A stretch of 64,000 nt of DNA, taken from positions 58,931 through 122,930 of the forward strand of contig CAMWHE010000002.1 of NCBI GenBank assembly GCA_947173955.1, written 5' to 3'. The stretch is from an uncultured Bacteroidales bacterium. GTDB taxonomy: Bacteria; Bacteroidota; Bacteroidia; Bacteroidales; Muribaculaceae. Below the pieces are notes generated by a model. That model worked only from the letters and a program-made list of their open reading frames with translations. It ran no database searches and was not told the origin of the DNA. Made by a program: the position numbers and the translations under genes. Of the stretch, positions 31,674-42,006 are shown in pieces. Position 1 is the first letter of the stretch. Each line of letters opens with the position of its first letter.

Positions 31674-32207
31674 GTGTCAAAAAACGATCTCCGACGCGAG
31701 CTGCTCCCGCTCTCACGGGAGCAGCTCATCGACATAATAATAGACGCATATTCCGCACGCAAGGAAATCAAAGCATACTTTGACTTCTTTGTAGATCCTG
31801 ATGTCGACAAACTGTCAGAGAAATATCAGAAAGATATAGCCAAGGAGCTATCCCGCTCAAAGTGGGGACGCTCCAAGGCTCGTATCTCTGTTATCAACAA
31901 GCTGCTCAAAGACTTTCAAGGCTATAATCCCGGCGAGGAACATGTCCTTTCACTGTATTTCTACGCGATTCAGTTCCTGCTCCTGACCGAGTATCAGCTC
32001 ACATTTACCGATACTCTTTACAAAGGAATCGCCAAACTGGTATTAAAAGCACTGGAGATGGCCGACCAACAAGGCGAAAGTTCAAAAGCGATCGAAATAT
32101 TTTCGCGCATAATCGACCCGGAAACAGTCGGTTATACACGAATCGGCAAGCGTCTCATCCGTGAGACTATCGAGAGCTATCGCTCAGATCACCCGCTAAA
32201 ACCATAA
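31674..32207 (+). CDS. Conserved hypothetical protein (DUF6155-like)
   Basis: 177 aa helical; LSREQLIDIIIDAYSARKEIKAYFDFFVDPDVDKLSEKY. Confidence 0.7.
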   Translation: MSKNDLRRELLPLSREQLIDIIIDAYSARKEIKAYFDFFVDPDVDKLSEKYQKDIAKELSRSKWGRSKARISVINKLLKDFQGYNPGEEHVLSLYFYAIQFLLLTEYQLTFTDTLYKGIAKLVLKALEMADQQGESSKAIEIFSRIIDPETVGYTRIGKRLIRETIESYRSDHPLKP

Positions 32208-32256
32208 TCAAACCGACTTTAAGCAAAATTTAATCGAAAAAACAAGCGGAAGTTAG

Positions 32257-32264
32257 TATCTTTG
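32257..32264 (+). promoter_or_regulatory. Candidate -7 element immediately upstream of porin start
   Basis: TATCTTTG exact TAnnTTTG, about 10 nt before ATG at 32274. Confidence 0.45.
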
Positions 32265-32273
32265 CCGGAAGAA

Positions 32274-34232
32274 ATGAAACACCTACTACTGACAGTCCTT
32301 ACCATAATAGCATCGGTTGCCGCCTCGGCAAAAGGTCCCGTCATTGCGCCGTCACGCGCATGGAAGGTCGTGCCACCTTTAGGCGAACGGGAACCGGCAA
32401 CCATCGATACCCTGCATACCAATTACGCCCAGGAAACGGTACCTTCCGAAGTCTCCGACGCATATGCCACCACAGGCAATTTCGGAACTGAAGGCTATAA
32501 CCTCATATATTTCGACCGCAAACCTCTTTCCGACTTCTTTTTCCGCGACGCAATTGACGCATGGATCCCATCGGAACGCAAAATGTGTTTCTACAATACC
32601 CGCATCCCAATGACACTCCTGTCATACAATACGGGCGGTGGCCGCGAAACCACACAGGACCGTCTTAAAGGCACATTCTCAGGCAATGTCAACCCCAAAG
32701 CCCAGATAGGCGCACTCATCGACTACATTTACTCGAAAGGAAGCTACGACTATCAGGCTGCCAAAAACCTGGTGTGGGGCTTCTCGGGATCATACATCGG
32801 CGACCATTTCGAATTTCAGGGTTACTACAATCACTATAACAGCGTCAATAAAGAGAATGGCGGCATTACCGACGAACGCTATATAACCGATCCGGCCGCC
32901 GTGCAGGGAGGCGACAACTCTATCGACACGAAAGCCATACCTACCAACCTTACCGCAGCCCATTCACGTGTCAAAGGCGGAGAACTGTGGCTCAACTCAC
33001 GCTACAAACTCGGATTCTGGCGCGAGCGCTATGACGAAGAGACCGACACTCTGACAGGAGAGGATTTCATACCGGTCACAGCCATTATCTGGACACTCAA
33101 ATATAATAATAACAGTCACGAATTTATAAACACTTCCTCAGCCAACGACCGCGACTTCTGGACAAACACCTATCTGTCGACCGACGGAACTCACGATCTC
33201 ACCCGCTACTGGGGTCTGCGCAATACAGTCGGTATTTCGCTAATGGAAGGATTCAACAAATATGCGAAAGCCGGACTGACGGCATTTGTCACACACGAAA
33301 TACGCAAATACACGCAGATGACCGATACCATTCCGCTGGGTTATGAACCCGCCGGAATGACTCCATATCCGTATGATCAAAAGATTGCTCCGAAAGCATC
33401 TGAAAACTATCTGTGGGTGGGAGCTCAGCTTGCCCGACGACAAGGCTTCACGCTCAATTATAGCGCGACGGCCGAACTTGGAGTCGTAGGGCGCGCGGCC
33501 GGCGAAGTAAAGGTCGACGGAACTGTCGACAGTCGATTCCGCCTGCTGGGCGATACAGTGACTGTGGCCGGTTACTTCAATTTCTCCAACACTACGCCCC
33601 GCTACATGCTGAATAATTATGTATCAAATCATTTTATCTGGCACAACGACTTTTCAAAAACCCGGCGACTGAGAGCCGGAGGCTCTATATCCCTACCCCA
33701 TACCCATACATATCTTACGGCAGGAGTTGAAAATGTGCAGAATCTCATTTACTTCAACAGCGAAGCCCTACCGACTCAGTATGGAGGAAACATTCAGGTA
33801 TTCAGCGCCAGGTTGCATCAGGATTTTCACTTCCGCGCCCTACATTGGGAAAACCGTATAACCTATCAGACGACATCCAACGAGACTGCCCTTCCACTCC
33901 CCAATCTCGCTGTCTACTCCAATCTGTATGTCACGTTCAAAGTCGCCACGCTGCACGTACAGCTTGGCATCGACTGCGATTATTACACAAAATACAAGAG
34001 TGTGGCCTATCAGCCTGCTACAATGACATTCTACAATCAGCGAGAATACGAATGTGGCAACTATCCTTTCATGAATGCCTATATCAACATGAAACTCAGC
34101 AAGACCCGCTTCTACGTGATGATGTCGCACGTCAATCAGGGACTTACCGGCAGCAATTATTTCTCTATGCCCGGCTATCCGCTCAATCCGCGCAGATTTC
34201 AGATGGGACTGTCGGTCGATTTCGCCAACTGA
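32274..34232 (+). CDS. Putative outer-membrane porin
   Basis: Signal peptide MKHLLLTVLTIIASVAASA; beta-barrel pattern; putative-porin-like Bacteroidetes architecture; start taken at ATG 32274. Confidence 0.8.
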   Translation: MKHLLLTVLTIIASVAASAKGPVIAPSRAWKVVPPLGEREPATIDTLHTNYAQETVPSEVSDAYATTGNFGTEGYNLIYFDRKPLSDFFFRDAIDAWIPSERKMCFYNTRIPMTLLSYNTGGGRETTQDRLKGTFSGNVNPKAQIGALIDYIYSKGSYDYQAAKNLVWGFSGSYIGDHFEFQGYYNHYNSVNKENGGITDERYITDPAAVQGGDNSIDTKAIPTNLTAAHSRVKGGELWLNSRYKLGFWRERYDEETDTLTGEDFIPVTAIIWTLKYNNNSHEFINTSSANDRDFWTNTYLSTDGTHDLTRYWGLRNTVGISLMEGFNKYAKAGLTAFVTHEIRKYTQMTDTIPLGYEPAGMTPYPYDQKIAPKASENYLWVGAQLARRQGFTLNYSATAELGVVGRAAGEVKVDGTVDSRFRLLGDTVTVAGYFNFSNTTPRYMLNNYVSNHFIWHNDFSKTRRLRAGGSISLPHTHTYLTAGVENVQNLIYFNSEALPTQYGGNIQVFSARLHQDFHFRALHWENRITYQTTSNETALPLPNLAVYSNLYVTFKVATLHVQLGIDCDYYTKYKSVAYQPATMTFYNQREYECGNYPFMNAYINMKLSKTRFYVMMSHVNQGLTGSNYFSMPGYPLNPRRFQMGLSVDFAN

Positions 34233-34261
34233 TTCACTCTCATTAGCTCTCCTCCCGCGCC

Positions 34262-35089
34262 ATGCAACACCTTAAACCTATCAAAGGCCGTCTGTTCTAC
34301 TACACCATTCTTCTCGGAGCAGCAGTCCTGCTGATGTTCTTTGTCAGATGGTGTTCACAGCCGGGCAGTGACCCGTATCCTCGCTCCTACGAACGACCCG
34401 GCGGCGACACACTCAATATCGCCATTGAATTTTCTCCGATGGGCGTCTACGCCTCAGGCGACTCCTTGTCCGGATTTTACTATGATCTCCTTCAGGAACT
34501 CTCTGTAAACCATAACCGTCCTATCCACATCACCGGGTTCAGCCGTGCCGATGATATGCTCAAGCTTCTGTCGGACGGTACGCTTGATATAGTGATTGCC
34601 GACATACCCCTTACGTCGGATATGAAGGCCAGTTACGGATATTCCCACCCGCTGCTGATCAATCGTCAGGTACTCGTACAGCTTCGTGACACAGTTTCAA
34701 ATACGATTCCATATCCCTCACAGCTTAGCCTGATAGGCAACACGGTATATCTGCCGGTCAACTCCCCATTCAAAAACCGTCTTCAGAATCTTGCTAAAGA
34801 GATCGGCGGAGACATAAGGATTATAGAACATCCGGAATATGGCGCCGAACAGCTTATCATCAGCGTTGCGTTGGGCGAAACGCCCAATGCTGTTGTCAAC
34901 AGTCGCCTTGCCCGCATTCTGCAACGCGATTATCCGCTGCTGGACGTGTCGCTGGAACTATCGCTCAATCAATTTCAGTCATGGCTGTTCAATCCTGCCG
35001 ATTCCCTGCTGCGTGACAGTATAGACTCATGGCTCGACAGTTATAAAGCTACTCCGGCCTATCAGAAGCTAACGGAAAAGTATTTTTGA
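34262..35089 (+). CDS. Transporter substrate-binding domain (SBP_bac_3-like) protein with N-terminal TM anchor
   Basis: FSPMGVYASGDSLSGFYYDLLQEL, LLSDGTLDIVIADIPLTSDMKASYGYSHPLL. Confidence 0.85.
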   Translation: MQHLKPIKGRLFYYTILLGAAVLLMFFVRWCSQPGSDPYPRSYERPGGDTLNIAIEFSPMGVYASGDSLSGFYYDLLQELSVNHNRPIHITGFSRADDMLKLLSDGTLDIVIADIPLTSDMKASYGYSHPLLINRQVLVQLRDTVSNTIPYPSQLSLIGNTVYLPVNSPFKNRLQNLAKEIGGDIRIIEHPEYGAEQLIISVALGETPNAVVNSRLARILQRDYPLLDVSLELSLNQFQSWLFNPADSLLRDSIDSWLDSYKATPAYQKLTEKYF

Positions 35090-36055
35090 ACGATGGCTTT
35101 GCACTGATTCAGGGCTAAACCGTATTACAGTGTGCAATAGCGGGAAATGAAGACTGAGCAATCCGTCTTCAAGTGAAGCATGACACTCCTCATCGACCTT
35201 ATTCATTTCGCTATCCCACCATTCGAGCCTGTATCTGCCGGTAAGAGGAAGGGGTGACAGACGTCCTTTCAGCATTCCGGACTTCCATCGGGAGCTGTTT
35301 ACATCCGCACCGGAAACATAGTATATATTATATATGCCATCACTTTCAGCAGGCTCTATGGCAATCGTATACTTTCCGCCGATACGGGCGAAATCGGGAT
35401 CATTATCGCGGTCAAGATATGTCCATGTTCCGGTCAGTGTTTTGCCTCTTTCATTTGATATTGCCGCGAGCATTTGCTTGGAAAGGCGCTCTGAAAGCGG
35501 TACGGGAACATACATTTCCAATACTCCCGATACCAACTCGACATCTTTCGTTCCCCGGACAATGAACCTGCTTATACCCGTGACATCGATCGTAGTGCAA
35601 TAATTCAGTCGATCGCACCCTATATATAAAGCGGCCTTTCCGGATTCGACAGATAGCAACATATAGTTATCACCACCATACAAATTGACGGCGCCAGATA
35701 GCTTGTGGTCATATCTCGCAACGAGTTTATCGTCTACACAGACATCCAGCACACGTTTCTCATATATGTCGGAATAGTCATGCACATATAGAGCAGCCGA
35801 GACATTGATTGTATCACTCTCATGACCAATTATCAGCAGTTCGATGGATGACACCGACATTGCCCCCGAATTGTGCTTTTCAGGCATTGTAAAGCACAAT
35901 TCAAGCTGCGCCCGGGTGAAATCGCTTTCGACATCAAAAATCGCAGGAGTAATATCTACGCTCTGATATCTCACTTCCGAACGCAGTTTCTCCGCCGGCT
36001 TTGCAGACAACATAGAGGCAATGACAAGCAATGAAGAAAGTATATATCTGATCAT
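35069..36055 (-). CDS. Secreted hypothetical protein
   Basis: 328 aa with signal peptide MIRYILSSLLVIASMLSA; ATGA overlap with miaA. Confidence 0.75.
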   Translation of the reverse strand: MIRYILSSLLVIASMLSAKPAEKLRSEVRYQSVDITPAIFDVESDFTRAQLELCFTMPEKHNSGAMSVSSIELLIIGHESDTINVSAALYVHDYSDIYEKRVLDVCVDDKLVARYDHKLSGAVNLYGGDNYMLLSVESGKAALYIGCDRLNYCTTIDVTGISRFIVRGTKDVELVSGVLEMYVPVPLSERLSKQMLAAISNERGKTLTGTWTYLDRDNDPDFARIGGKYTIAIEPAESDGIYNIYYVSGADVNSSRWKSGMLKGRLSPLPLTGRYRLEWWDSEMNKVDEECHASLEDGLLSLHFPLLHTVIRFSPESVQSHRSKILFR

Positions 36056-36972
36056 AATCCCGTAATTTTTCTGACAGCATCGACAAATTCATCCCCGGGC
36101 ATATCCCATGGCAACCACTCGATATGCAGCCCCCTGCGCTCCATACCCCGGAACCACGTCATCTGGCGCTTTGCAAACTGATGAATCGCAGTCTCGAGCT
36201 GAGAAAACATTTCCTCATAAGTCAGTTGCCCAATAGCATAAAGAGTCAGATATTTATATTCAAGTCCATAGTAAATCAGGTCATCAGCCGACACACCGCT
36301 CGCGAGCAGCGATTTTACCTCATCTACCATTCCGGATTCCATCCGGGAGCGAAGACGTCCGGAAATACGGTTACGACGGTTTTCCCGGTCAATATCCACC
36401 CCTATTATCACTGCATTCTGACGCGGATGCGGACTGCACTTTTCAGCCTCATCAGGATGCTCCTTATAGTAAGATGCTATTTCGATCGCACGAATAGCCC
36501 GCTTGGCTGTATCTACGTCTGTGACATTATGAAGGCGCTTCATGCCTGCCAGGATTTCAGTCAGATCATCAAGTGATTTGCCCGCCAGGGATTCACGTAG
36601 GGCCTTGTTTTCGGGAACTTCAGGAAGTGAAAGGCCGTTGACGACAGCCTCGACATACATACCGGTTCCTCCGCAGACTACCGGGATCCGGCCACGAAGT
36701 TCTATATCATCGATCGCCGCGTTTGCAAGCTTGAGATATGTATAGAGATTCAGCTTTTCCCCGGCCTCAGCTACGTCAATAAGATGATAAGGGACATCGC
36801 CGTACTCATCCAAATCCTTTCCCGTACCGAGATCCATCCCCCGATACAGTTGACGCGAATCCGCGCTGACTATCTCCCCTCCGAATGCCCTTGCGGCATC
36901 GACAGCCCTGCCGGTCTTACCCGAAGCGGTTGGACCGGTAATAACGATAAGTGGCCGCCGGCTGTCGCTCAT
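36052..36972 (-). CDS. miaA: tRNA dimethylallyltransferase
   Basis: IVITGPTASGKTGRAVDAARAFGGEIVSADSRQLYRGMDLGTGK; IPVVCGGTGMYVEAV; FAKRQMTWFRG. Confidence 0.96.
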   Translation of the reverse strand: MSDSRRPLIVITGPTASGKTGRAVDAARAFGGEIVSADSRQLYRGMDLGTGKDLDEYGDVPYHLIDVAEAGEKLNLYTYLKLANAAIDDIELRGRIPVVCGGTGMYVEAVVNGLSLPEVPENKALRESLAGKSLDDLTEILAGMKRLHNVTDVDTAKRAIRAIEIASYYKEHPDEAEKCSPHPRQNAVIIGVDIDRENRRNRISGRLRSRMESGMVDEVKSLLASGVSADDLIYYGLEYKYLTLYAIGQLTYEEMFSQLETAIHQFAKRQMTWFRGMERRGLHIEWLPWDMPGDEFVDAVRKITGL

Positions 36973-38294
36973 ATTGCAAGCGAGAATATGCGACTGAAAA
37001 ACTTGCGGAGCCGGAATAACGGCTTGTCAGCATTGATCCGGGCGACGCGCAACCATATCGGGTCGTTGAAATCGACTGTCCAGTCCTTAATGTCGCTAAG
37101 ACGTATCGACGGCCGATAGTTTTTTATGCTGTAGAGCCGGTTGCCGTTTGAATCATAACGTTTCCACGCATTGGCAACAGTGTAGATATGCACAAGCTCG
37201 GCCGATAGCTCGGCTGATAGAAGGTGCATACGGTTAAGCTCTCTGACCTCTTCGACGCTGAGCCACATACCCCCGTCTATCCGCGAATCGGTGACTTCAT
37301 CTTTTGATGCCGGCACGCAGAGATAGTGCCGAATACTGTTGTCGTCGCTGAATCCGAGCCCGTCGAAGAGGAATTTAATCAGATATTGCCCGGTCATACC
37401 GCTGTTTTCAGCAAATATGCGTTTGGCCTCGCCGTCTGTGACCGTATTCATATACGGACGCACAGCCCTGACAGGGGTATCGAAATATATAGCTTCCCCT
37501 TGCTTGACCTTTATGACATTACGGGTCAGATAGACCTTGTCGGCATTGACCAGGAGATAGCGCAGGATTGTAGTGCGGCTGGTTCCGACCAGCTTTGCCA
37601 CATCGTTCTGGTTGTAGAAGGCCCACAAAGACGCGCAGTGGATGCCGCAAAGCACTATGGAAATACCATACAGGGCAACCGGCAGCCACACGAAGAAGAA
37701 CATATCCGGCCTGTTGAGATTGGCCGTAATAAAGTAGAAATAGCAATAACTCCACTCCGTGACCGTAAGCAAAAGCGACAGGAAAAACAGCAGTTTCACC
37801 TGATACCGGGCTTCCTGCCACACGATACGCTGCACATGACTGACATCACTACGACCGTTGTGAGAACGGAAGAACCTGTTTTTCCCGAGGCGACGGAGCA
37901 GAAACATACCGGACGCTACAGCCGCGACCGGAGCAAGTATAAGCTGAACTATAAAGGGAAGCTCATCATTGACCGGCTTGTTGGCAAATTCATATACATC
38001 AGTGATTTTCGCTGTCATGTTCATGCCGAAAAACAGCAGTGCGGAGATGCCGAGAGTCAGCATTGTTATGTAAGGAATCGCGAGACCCTGATTGACACGC
38101 CGGCGATGCTTATATACGAAAATAGCAAGAAAGCCGGCAGCAGCCGCTGCTATCAGAGGCATCAGCCGCCGCTCTATAACAGGCGACAGCAGGACTATGC
38201 CGAGCATCAGCCCGATACATACGAACCAGTTGCGCCAGGTACCGAGGATATAGTGAGAAAGTTCGTTATAATTACGCGTATTTGACGACATCAC
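36969..38294 (-). CDS. Polytopic membrane protein with cytosolic C-terminal domain, unknown function
   Basis: 441 aa, about 6-7 predicted TMs; HTH-like NDVAKLVGTSRTTILRYLL segment after the last TM; 4-nt overlaps with both neighbours. Confidence 0.75.
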   Translation of the reverse strand: MMSSNTRNYNELSHYILGTWRNWFVCIGLMLGIVLLSPVIERRLMPLIAAAAAGFLAIFVYKHRRRVNQGLAIPYITMLTLGISALLFFGMNMTAKITDVYEFANKPVNDELPFIVQLILAPVAAVASGMFLLRRLGKNRFFRSHNGRSDVSHVQRIVWQEARYQVKLLFFLSLLLTVTEWSYCYFYFITANLNRPDMFFFVWLPVALYGISIVLCGIHCASLWAFYNQNDVAKLVGTSRTTILRYLLVNADKVYLTRNVIKVKQGEAIYFDTPVRAVRPYMNTVTDGEAKRIFAENSGMTGQYLIKFLFDGLGFSDDNSIRHYLCVPASKDEVTDSRIDGGMWLSVEEVRELNRMHLLSAELSAELVHIYTVANAWKRYDSNGNRLYSIKNYRPSIRLSDIKDWTVDFNDPIWLRVARINADKPLFRLRKFFSRIFSLAI

Positions 38295-40489
38295 ATATTG
38301 TTTTTAAAGTATTCTATCATTTTGGCATATACCAGCGAGCGCGTATTGCATCCATTGATAGAGTGATTCATATTCGGAAACAGAAGCATATCGCACAGCT
38401 TGCCCGCACTCTGCAGACGTGCGACATACTCCATCGTATTACTCATATGTACATTATCATCAGCCGTACCCGACATTAACAGAAGCCGCGTGTTCATATG
38501 GTTGACATGGCTGATAGGCGCGCCTTCGGCATACCCTTCGAAATTGGCCTGCGGAGTGTCCATATATCGCTCCGTATAGACTGTGTCATAATATCTCCAG
38601 GAAGTCACAGGAGCAATCGCGACGGCAGCCGCAAACGGATTACCGGAGGCCTGAGCGCACATCAGCGCCTCATATCCGCCATAGCTCCATCCGCATACAC
38701 CGATCCTATCGGCATCTACATAGGGAAGCATCGCGACACTCTTGGCTACATTGACCTGATCGATAGTCTCATAGTATCCTAAATTCTTATAGACGACCGT
38801 CTGGAAAGCGTTGCCACGTCCGCCCGTACCGCGACCATCGGCACATACCACTATGAACCCCTGCTCGGCGGCAGCCTGCTCCCAGCCGATCGACCAGCGG
38901 TTGAGTACTTCCTGCGATCCCGGGCCATTATAGAGCCATACGATGACAGGATACTTTTTCGACGCACTGAAATTAGCGGGCTTGACCATATAGGCATTGA
39001 GTTTATAGCCGTCGCTTTCAAAAGTCATAAATTCGCGACGCGGTGTGCCTGCATATCGTCCGGCAATCCTTGAATTGTCTTCAAGAGTACGCAGACATTT
39101 CAGTTTACTGTTGTAGAGGGTATAAGTCGGAGGGGTGTCAACACTGCTGTATGCCATGGTAAAGAATGCCATTGAGGGAGCGAATGTCAGCGAAGTCGTT
39201 CCCGAAGCATCGCCGACTGTCGTTTCGACACCTTTCTTATCCTTACGGGTCACCACACGGTTTATCGCGCCCTGACGGGTAGACTGATAGTAGATATTAC
39301 CCAGATTGTCGCGTCCGTAGTAGGCGGTGACATCAAAGTCGCCTGATGTCAGCTGACCCATAAGCTGTCCGGTCAGTGAGTAGCTGTACAGATGGTTGTA
39401 GCCGGAGCGCGCGGAGTTGAGCACTATACCTGTCGCATCGACACTCATCCCCTCATACGCTATCGGATCGATCCAGCTTTTTGACTCTTCTACAATCACG
39501 GATTTGACTACAGTAGAACGGGGATTTACAGAATATACTTCCATTCGGTTCTGCTGTCGGTTAAGAGTCGTCACAATAAGCTGGGTAGGAGTAGCATATG
39601 CAATACGCGGAATATATTCTACCGATGCATCCTTAAATTCTATCTGCTTCGTCTTGCGGGTATCGACCTCATAGCTGTGAAGCGACACCTTGGAATTACG
39701 CTGCCCCGCGACAGGATATTTATATGAATACATACCGGGATAAAGCTCATACTCGTCCATAGGATTACAACTACCCTGATAAAGCATGAAATTATACATC
39801 GGGACATCTGTCTCATTATATTTCAGGAAACAGAGAAAGTCATTCTCGGGAGACCATGCCATAGAGACCGTCGTGGAAAACTCCTCCTCATATGTCCAGT
39901 CGGGCACGCCGTTGATGATGCTGTTTTTCTCGCCATCTTCCGTCACACTGACCTCCGAATTGTAATCAAGTTTCTTTATATAGATATTGTTGTCGGCAAC
40001 GAAAGCTACCATACGGCTGTCAGGCGAGACCACCGGTGACATCTGGCGCGGATGATCGGTCGACAGCGGGCGAAGGATATTGCGATAGATATTGTAAGTG
40101 TAATATTCCGCAGTCATAGAGCGGCGATATACCTTTTCAGCAAAACGCCACACAATTATTAGGGAACCATCGTCGCTGAGCGAGAATCCCTCGATACTCT
40201 GCAGCTTGGTTTCACGCGTGTTTGCCAGATCAAGGATAACACCTGTCTCGTTGCCGGTCGCAGTGTCATAGCTTTTGATTTGCTTGCCGTCAGGGGTCAG
40301 CATCAGGTAGGTCTGACCGTCAGGCATATAAGTCATCGTGCCCGGTGACGCGGGAGTATTGGCCGGATAGACAAATTCTGCCACAGCAGCTGGATCTACA
40401 GCCTGCGGGCGAGCCGCCCTTGCAGTCCCGGCGGCGACTGCGACAGACAGTGACGAAGTAAATAATATTTTGAAAAGCAGACGATTCAT
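38291..40489 (-). CDS. DPP IV-type S9 peptidase
   Basis: Start reassigned to 40489 (MNRLLFKILFTSSLSVAVAAGTARA signal peptide); GVCGWSYGGYEALMC, GTADDNVHMSN, NMNHSINGCN. Confidence 0.93.
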   Translation of the reverse strand: MNRLLFKILFTSSLSVAVAAGTARAARPQAVDPAAVAEFVYPANTPASPGTMTYMPDGQTYLMLTPDGKQIKSYDTATGNETGVILDLANTRETKLQSIEGFSLSDDGSLIIVWRFAEKVYRRSMTAEYYTYNIYRNILRPLSTDHPRQMSPVVSPDSRMVAFVADNNIYIKKLDYNSEVSVTEDGEKNSIINGVPDWTYEEEFSTTVSMAWSPENDFLCFLKYNETDVPMYNFMLYQGSCNPMDEYELYPGMYSYKYPVAGQRNSKVSLHSYEVDTRKTKQIEFKDASVEYIPRIAYATPTQLIVTTLNRQQNRMEVYSVNPRSTVVKSVIVEESKSWIDPIAYEGMSVDATGIVLNSARSGYNHLYSYSLTGQLMGQLTSGDFDVTAYYGRDNLGNIYYQSTRQGAINRVVTRKDKKGVETTVGDASGTTSLTFAPSMAFFTMAYSSVDTPPTYTLYNSKLKCLRTLEDNSRIAGRYAGTPRREFMTFESDGYKLNAYMVKPANFSASKKYPVIVWLYNGPGSQEVLNRWSIGWEQAAAEQGFIVVCADGRGTGGRGNAFQTVVYKNLGYYETIDQVNVAKSVAMLPYVDADRIGVCGWSYGGYEALMCAQASGNPFAAAVAIAPVTSWRYYDTVYTERYMDTPQANFEGYAEGAPISHVNHMNTRLLLMSGTADDNVHMSNTMEYVARLQSAGKLCDMLLFPNMNHSINGCNTRSLVYAKMIEYFKNNM

Positions 40490-40517
40490 TATATGATTGA
40501 TTATGATGTTCGGATAT

Positions 40518-41996
40518 TTAAAAAAGCGACATTTGAGCGGAATTCTCAGGCGGATTCTTTCTCTGCGGCTCCTGATAGCCGAACTCAGCGTCGGACACAC
40601 CCGAAGTCTTTGCCGATGTGCCTTCGGGCGGCGTGGCCACCAGCCAGTCTGTATTGTCGAGATCCTCATCAATCGCCGAAATTCGTGTCGACTGGCTGCG
40701 TCGCGACGGAGCCGATTCGTGCTCTGTCTCAGTTTTGCTTGAGAGACTGCTCTCAAGCTCGGCGATTCGCGCTGTAAGAGCCGCTTCCGACTCAGCCTGC
40801 ACACGAATATTGTTCTCAATCGTATGACGCAGAGATTCCTCCTCATGCTCAAGAGCCATTATGCGGTCATCCTTGCGCTTAAGCTCGGTATTGAGATCAG
40901 AAATCTGTGCGTTCTTCTTTTCGATAATGCTCTGTATCTTTTCAATTTCGCCCTGAATGCGTGCAGCGATTTCCAGATTCGCACGGGCTTCGTCGAGGTC
41001 GCGGCTGAATATCTCCGCCTCGGCTCTGGCATCCTCAAGCTGCGTCTTAAGTACAGATTCAGCCTCCTGGGCGGATGTAAGCTGCTCACGTAGACCGGCG
41101 ATCTCTGTCTCATAGTCCTTTACCTTTGACTGCGCCGCTGATGCACGGTCGTTGAGATCGGTAAACATCGTATCGCTCACGCTGTCCTTAATACGCAGTG
41201 CCGCCAGCTCCTCTTTTACCTCGGACAACTCGGATGTGAGTTTTTCTACTTCAGCGACACGTTCGGCCACTTGCTGCGACAGGACGTTTTTCTCATTTTC
41301 AAGTCCGGATATCTTGGCCGACAGAGACTCCATGTCTATATCGCCGGCGGATTCGCCCATGACATTCATGACGCGCATCTTATTGACAAGAGTACGGTTT
41401 TCAAGTTCAAACTGCTCGCGCTCAGCCTCAAGCTTAGCAATTTGTGACTCAAGGTCATGAACTCGCTCATTGATTGCCCGCTTCTGGCGTTCGGCACTAA
41501 GCAGTCGCCGTCCCTTCTCGGCTTCACCATCCTCGGTGTTGCGCATCTGCGTCTCAAGGCGCGATATCTCTTCCTGATACCCGCGCCGTTCGGCCTCAAA
41601 ATGCTGATTACACGAATCCATCAGCGTCTTATGGACATCGAGGATATATTGCTTGACGTCAACGCTCAGAGAGTCAAAGATGCGCTTTTTCTGAGCTTCG
41701 GTGTCTACCGTATCCTGAAGGAATGACGGAAGGGTTTCATTAAAGATTGACACTACCGTATTGAAAATCGATTCCACAGGAACTGACTCATTGGCAATCT
41801 CAGTAGGACTTTTTTGCGGCTGAGCCGGGACTGCGTCCGCAGGCTCCTCGGCCTTCTGAGCCTCGTTCTCCCTGTGCTGCTGGCGCAGAGGGGTTACCGT
41901 TGCATCAATACCATAGTCGTCGGCACTGATCTCTTCATCATCATAATCAGAATTTCCGAAGCCGAAAGCCCGTTTTACTGCATTAAAGAATCCCAT
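40518..41996 (-). CDS. Long coiled-coil protein, unknown function
   Basis: 492 aa; continuous heptad-rich coiled coil; 10 nt downstream of the PPDK_N/receiver-like gene. Confidence 0.8.
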   Translation of the reverse strand: MGFFNAVKRAFGFGNSDYDDEEISADDYGIDATVTPLRQQHRENEAQKAEEPADAVPAQPQKSPTEIANESVPVESIFNTVVSIFNETLPSFLQDTVDTEAQKKRIFDSLSVDVKQYILDVHKTLMDSCNQHFEAERRGYQEEISRLETQMRNTEDGEAEKGRRLLSAERQKRAINERVHDLESQIAKLEAEREQFELENRTLVNKMRVMNVMGESAGDIDMESLSAKISGLENEKNVLSQQVAERVAEVEKLTSELSEVKEELAALRIKDSVSDTMFTDLNDRASAAQSKVKDYETEIAGLREQLTSAQEAESVLKTQLEDARAEAEIFSRDLDEARANLEIAARIQGEIEKIQSIIEKKNAQISDLNTELKRKDDRIMALEHEEESLRHTIENNIRVQAESEAALTARIAELESSLSSKTETEHESAPSRRSQSTRISAIDEDLDNTDWLVATPPEGTSAKTSGVSDAEFGYQEPQRKNPPENSAQMSLF

Positions 41997-42006
41997 ATTG
42001 CGATAT

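Noticed and set aside
40490-40852. N-terminal 121-aa extension of the DPP IV-like ORF
   Set aside because: Basic low-complexity sequence that overlaps the coiled-coil gene in another frame; a clear signal peptide starts at 40489.
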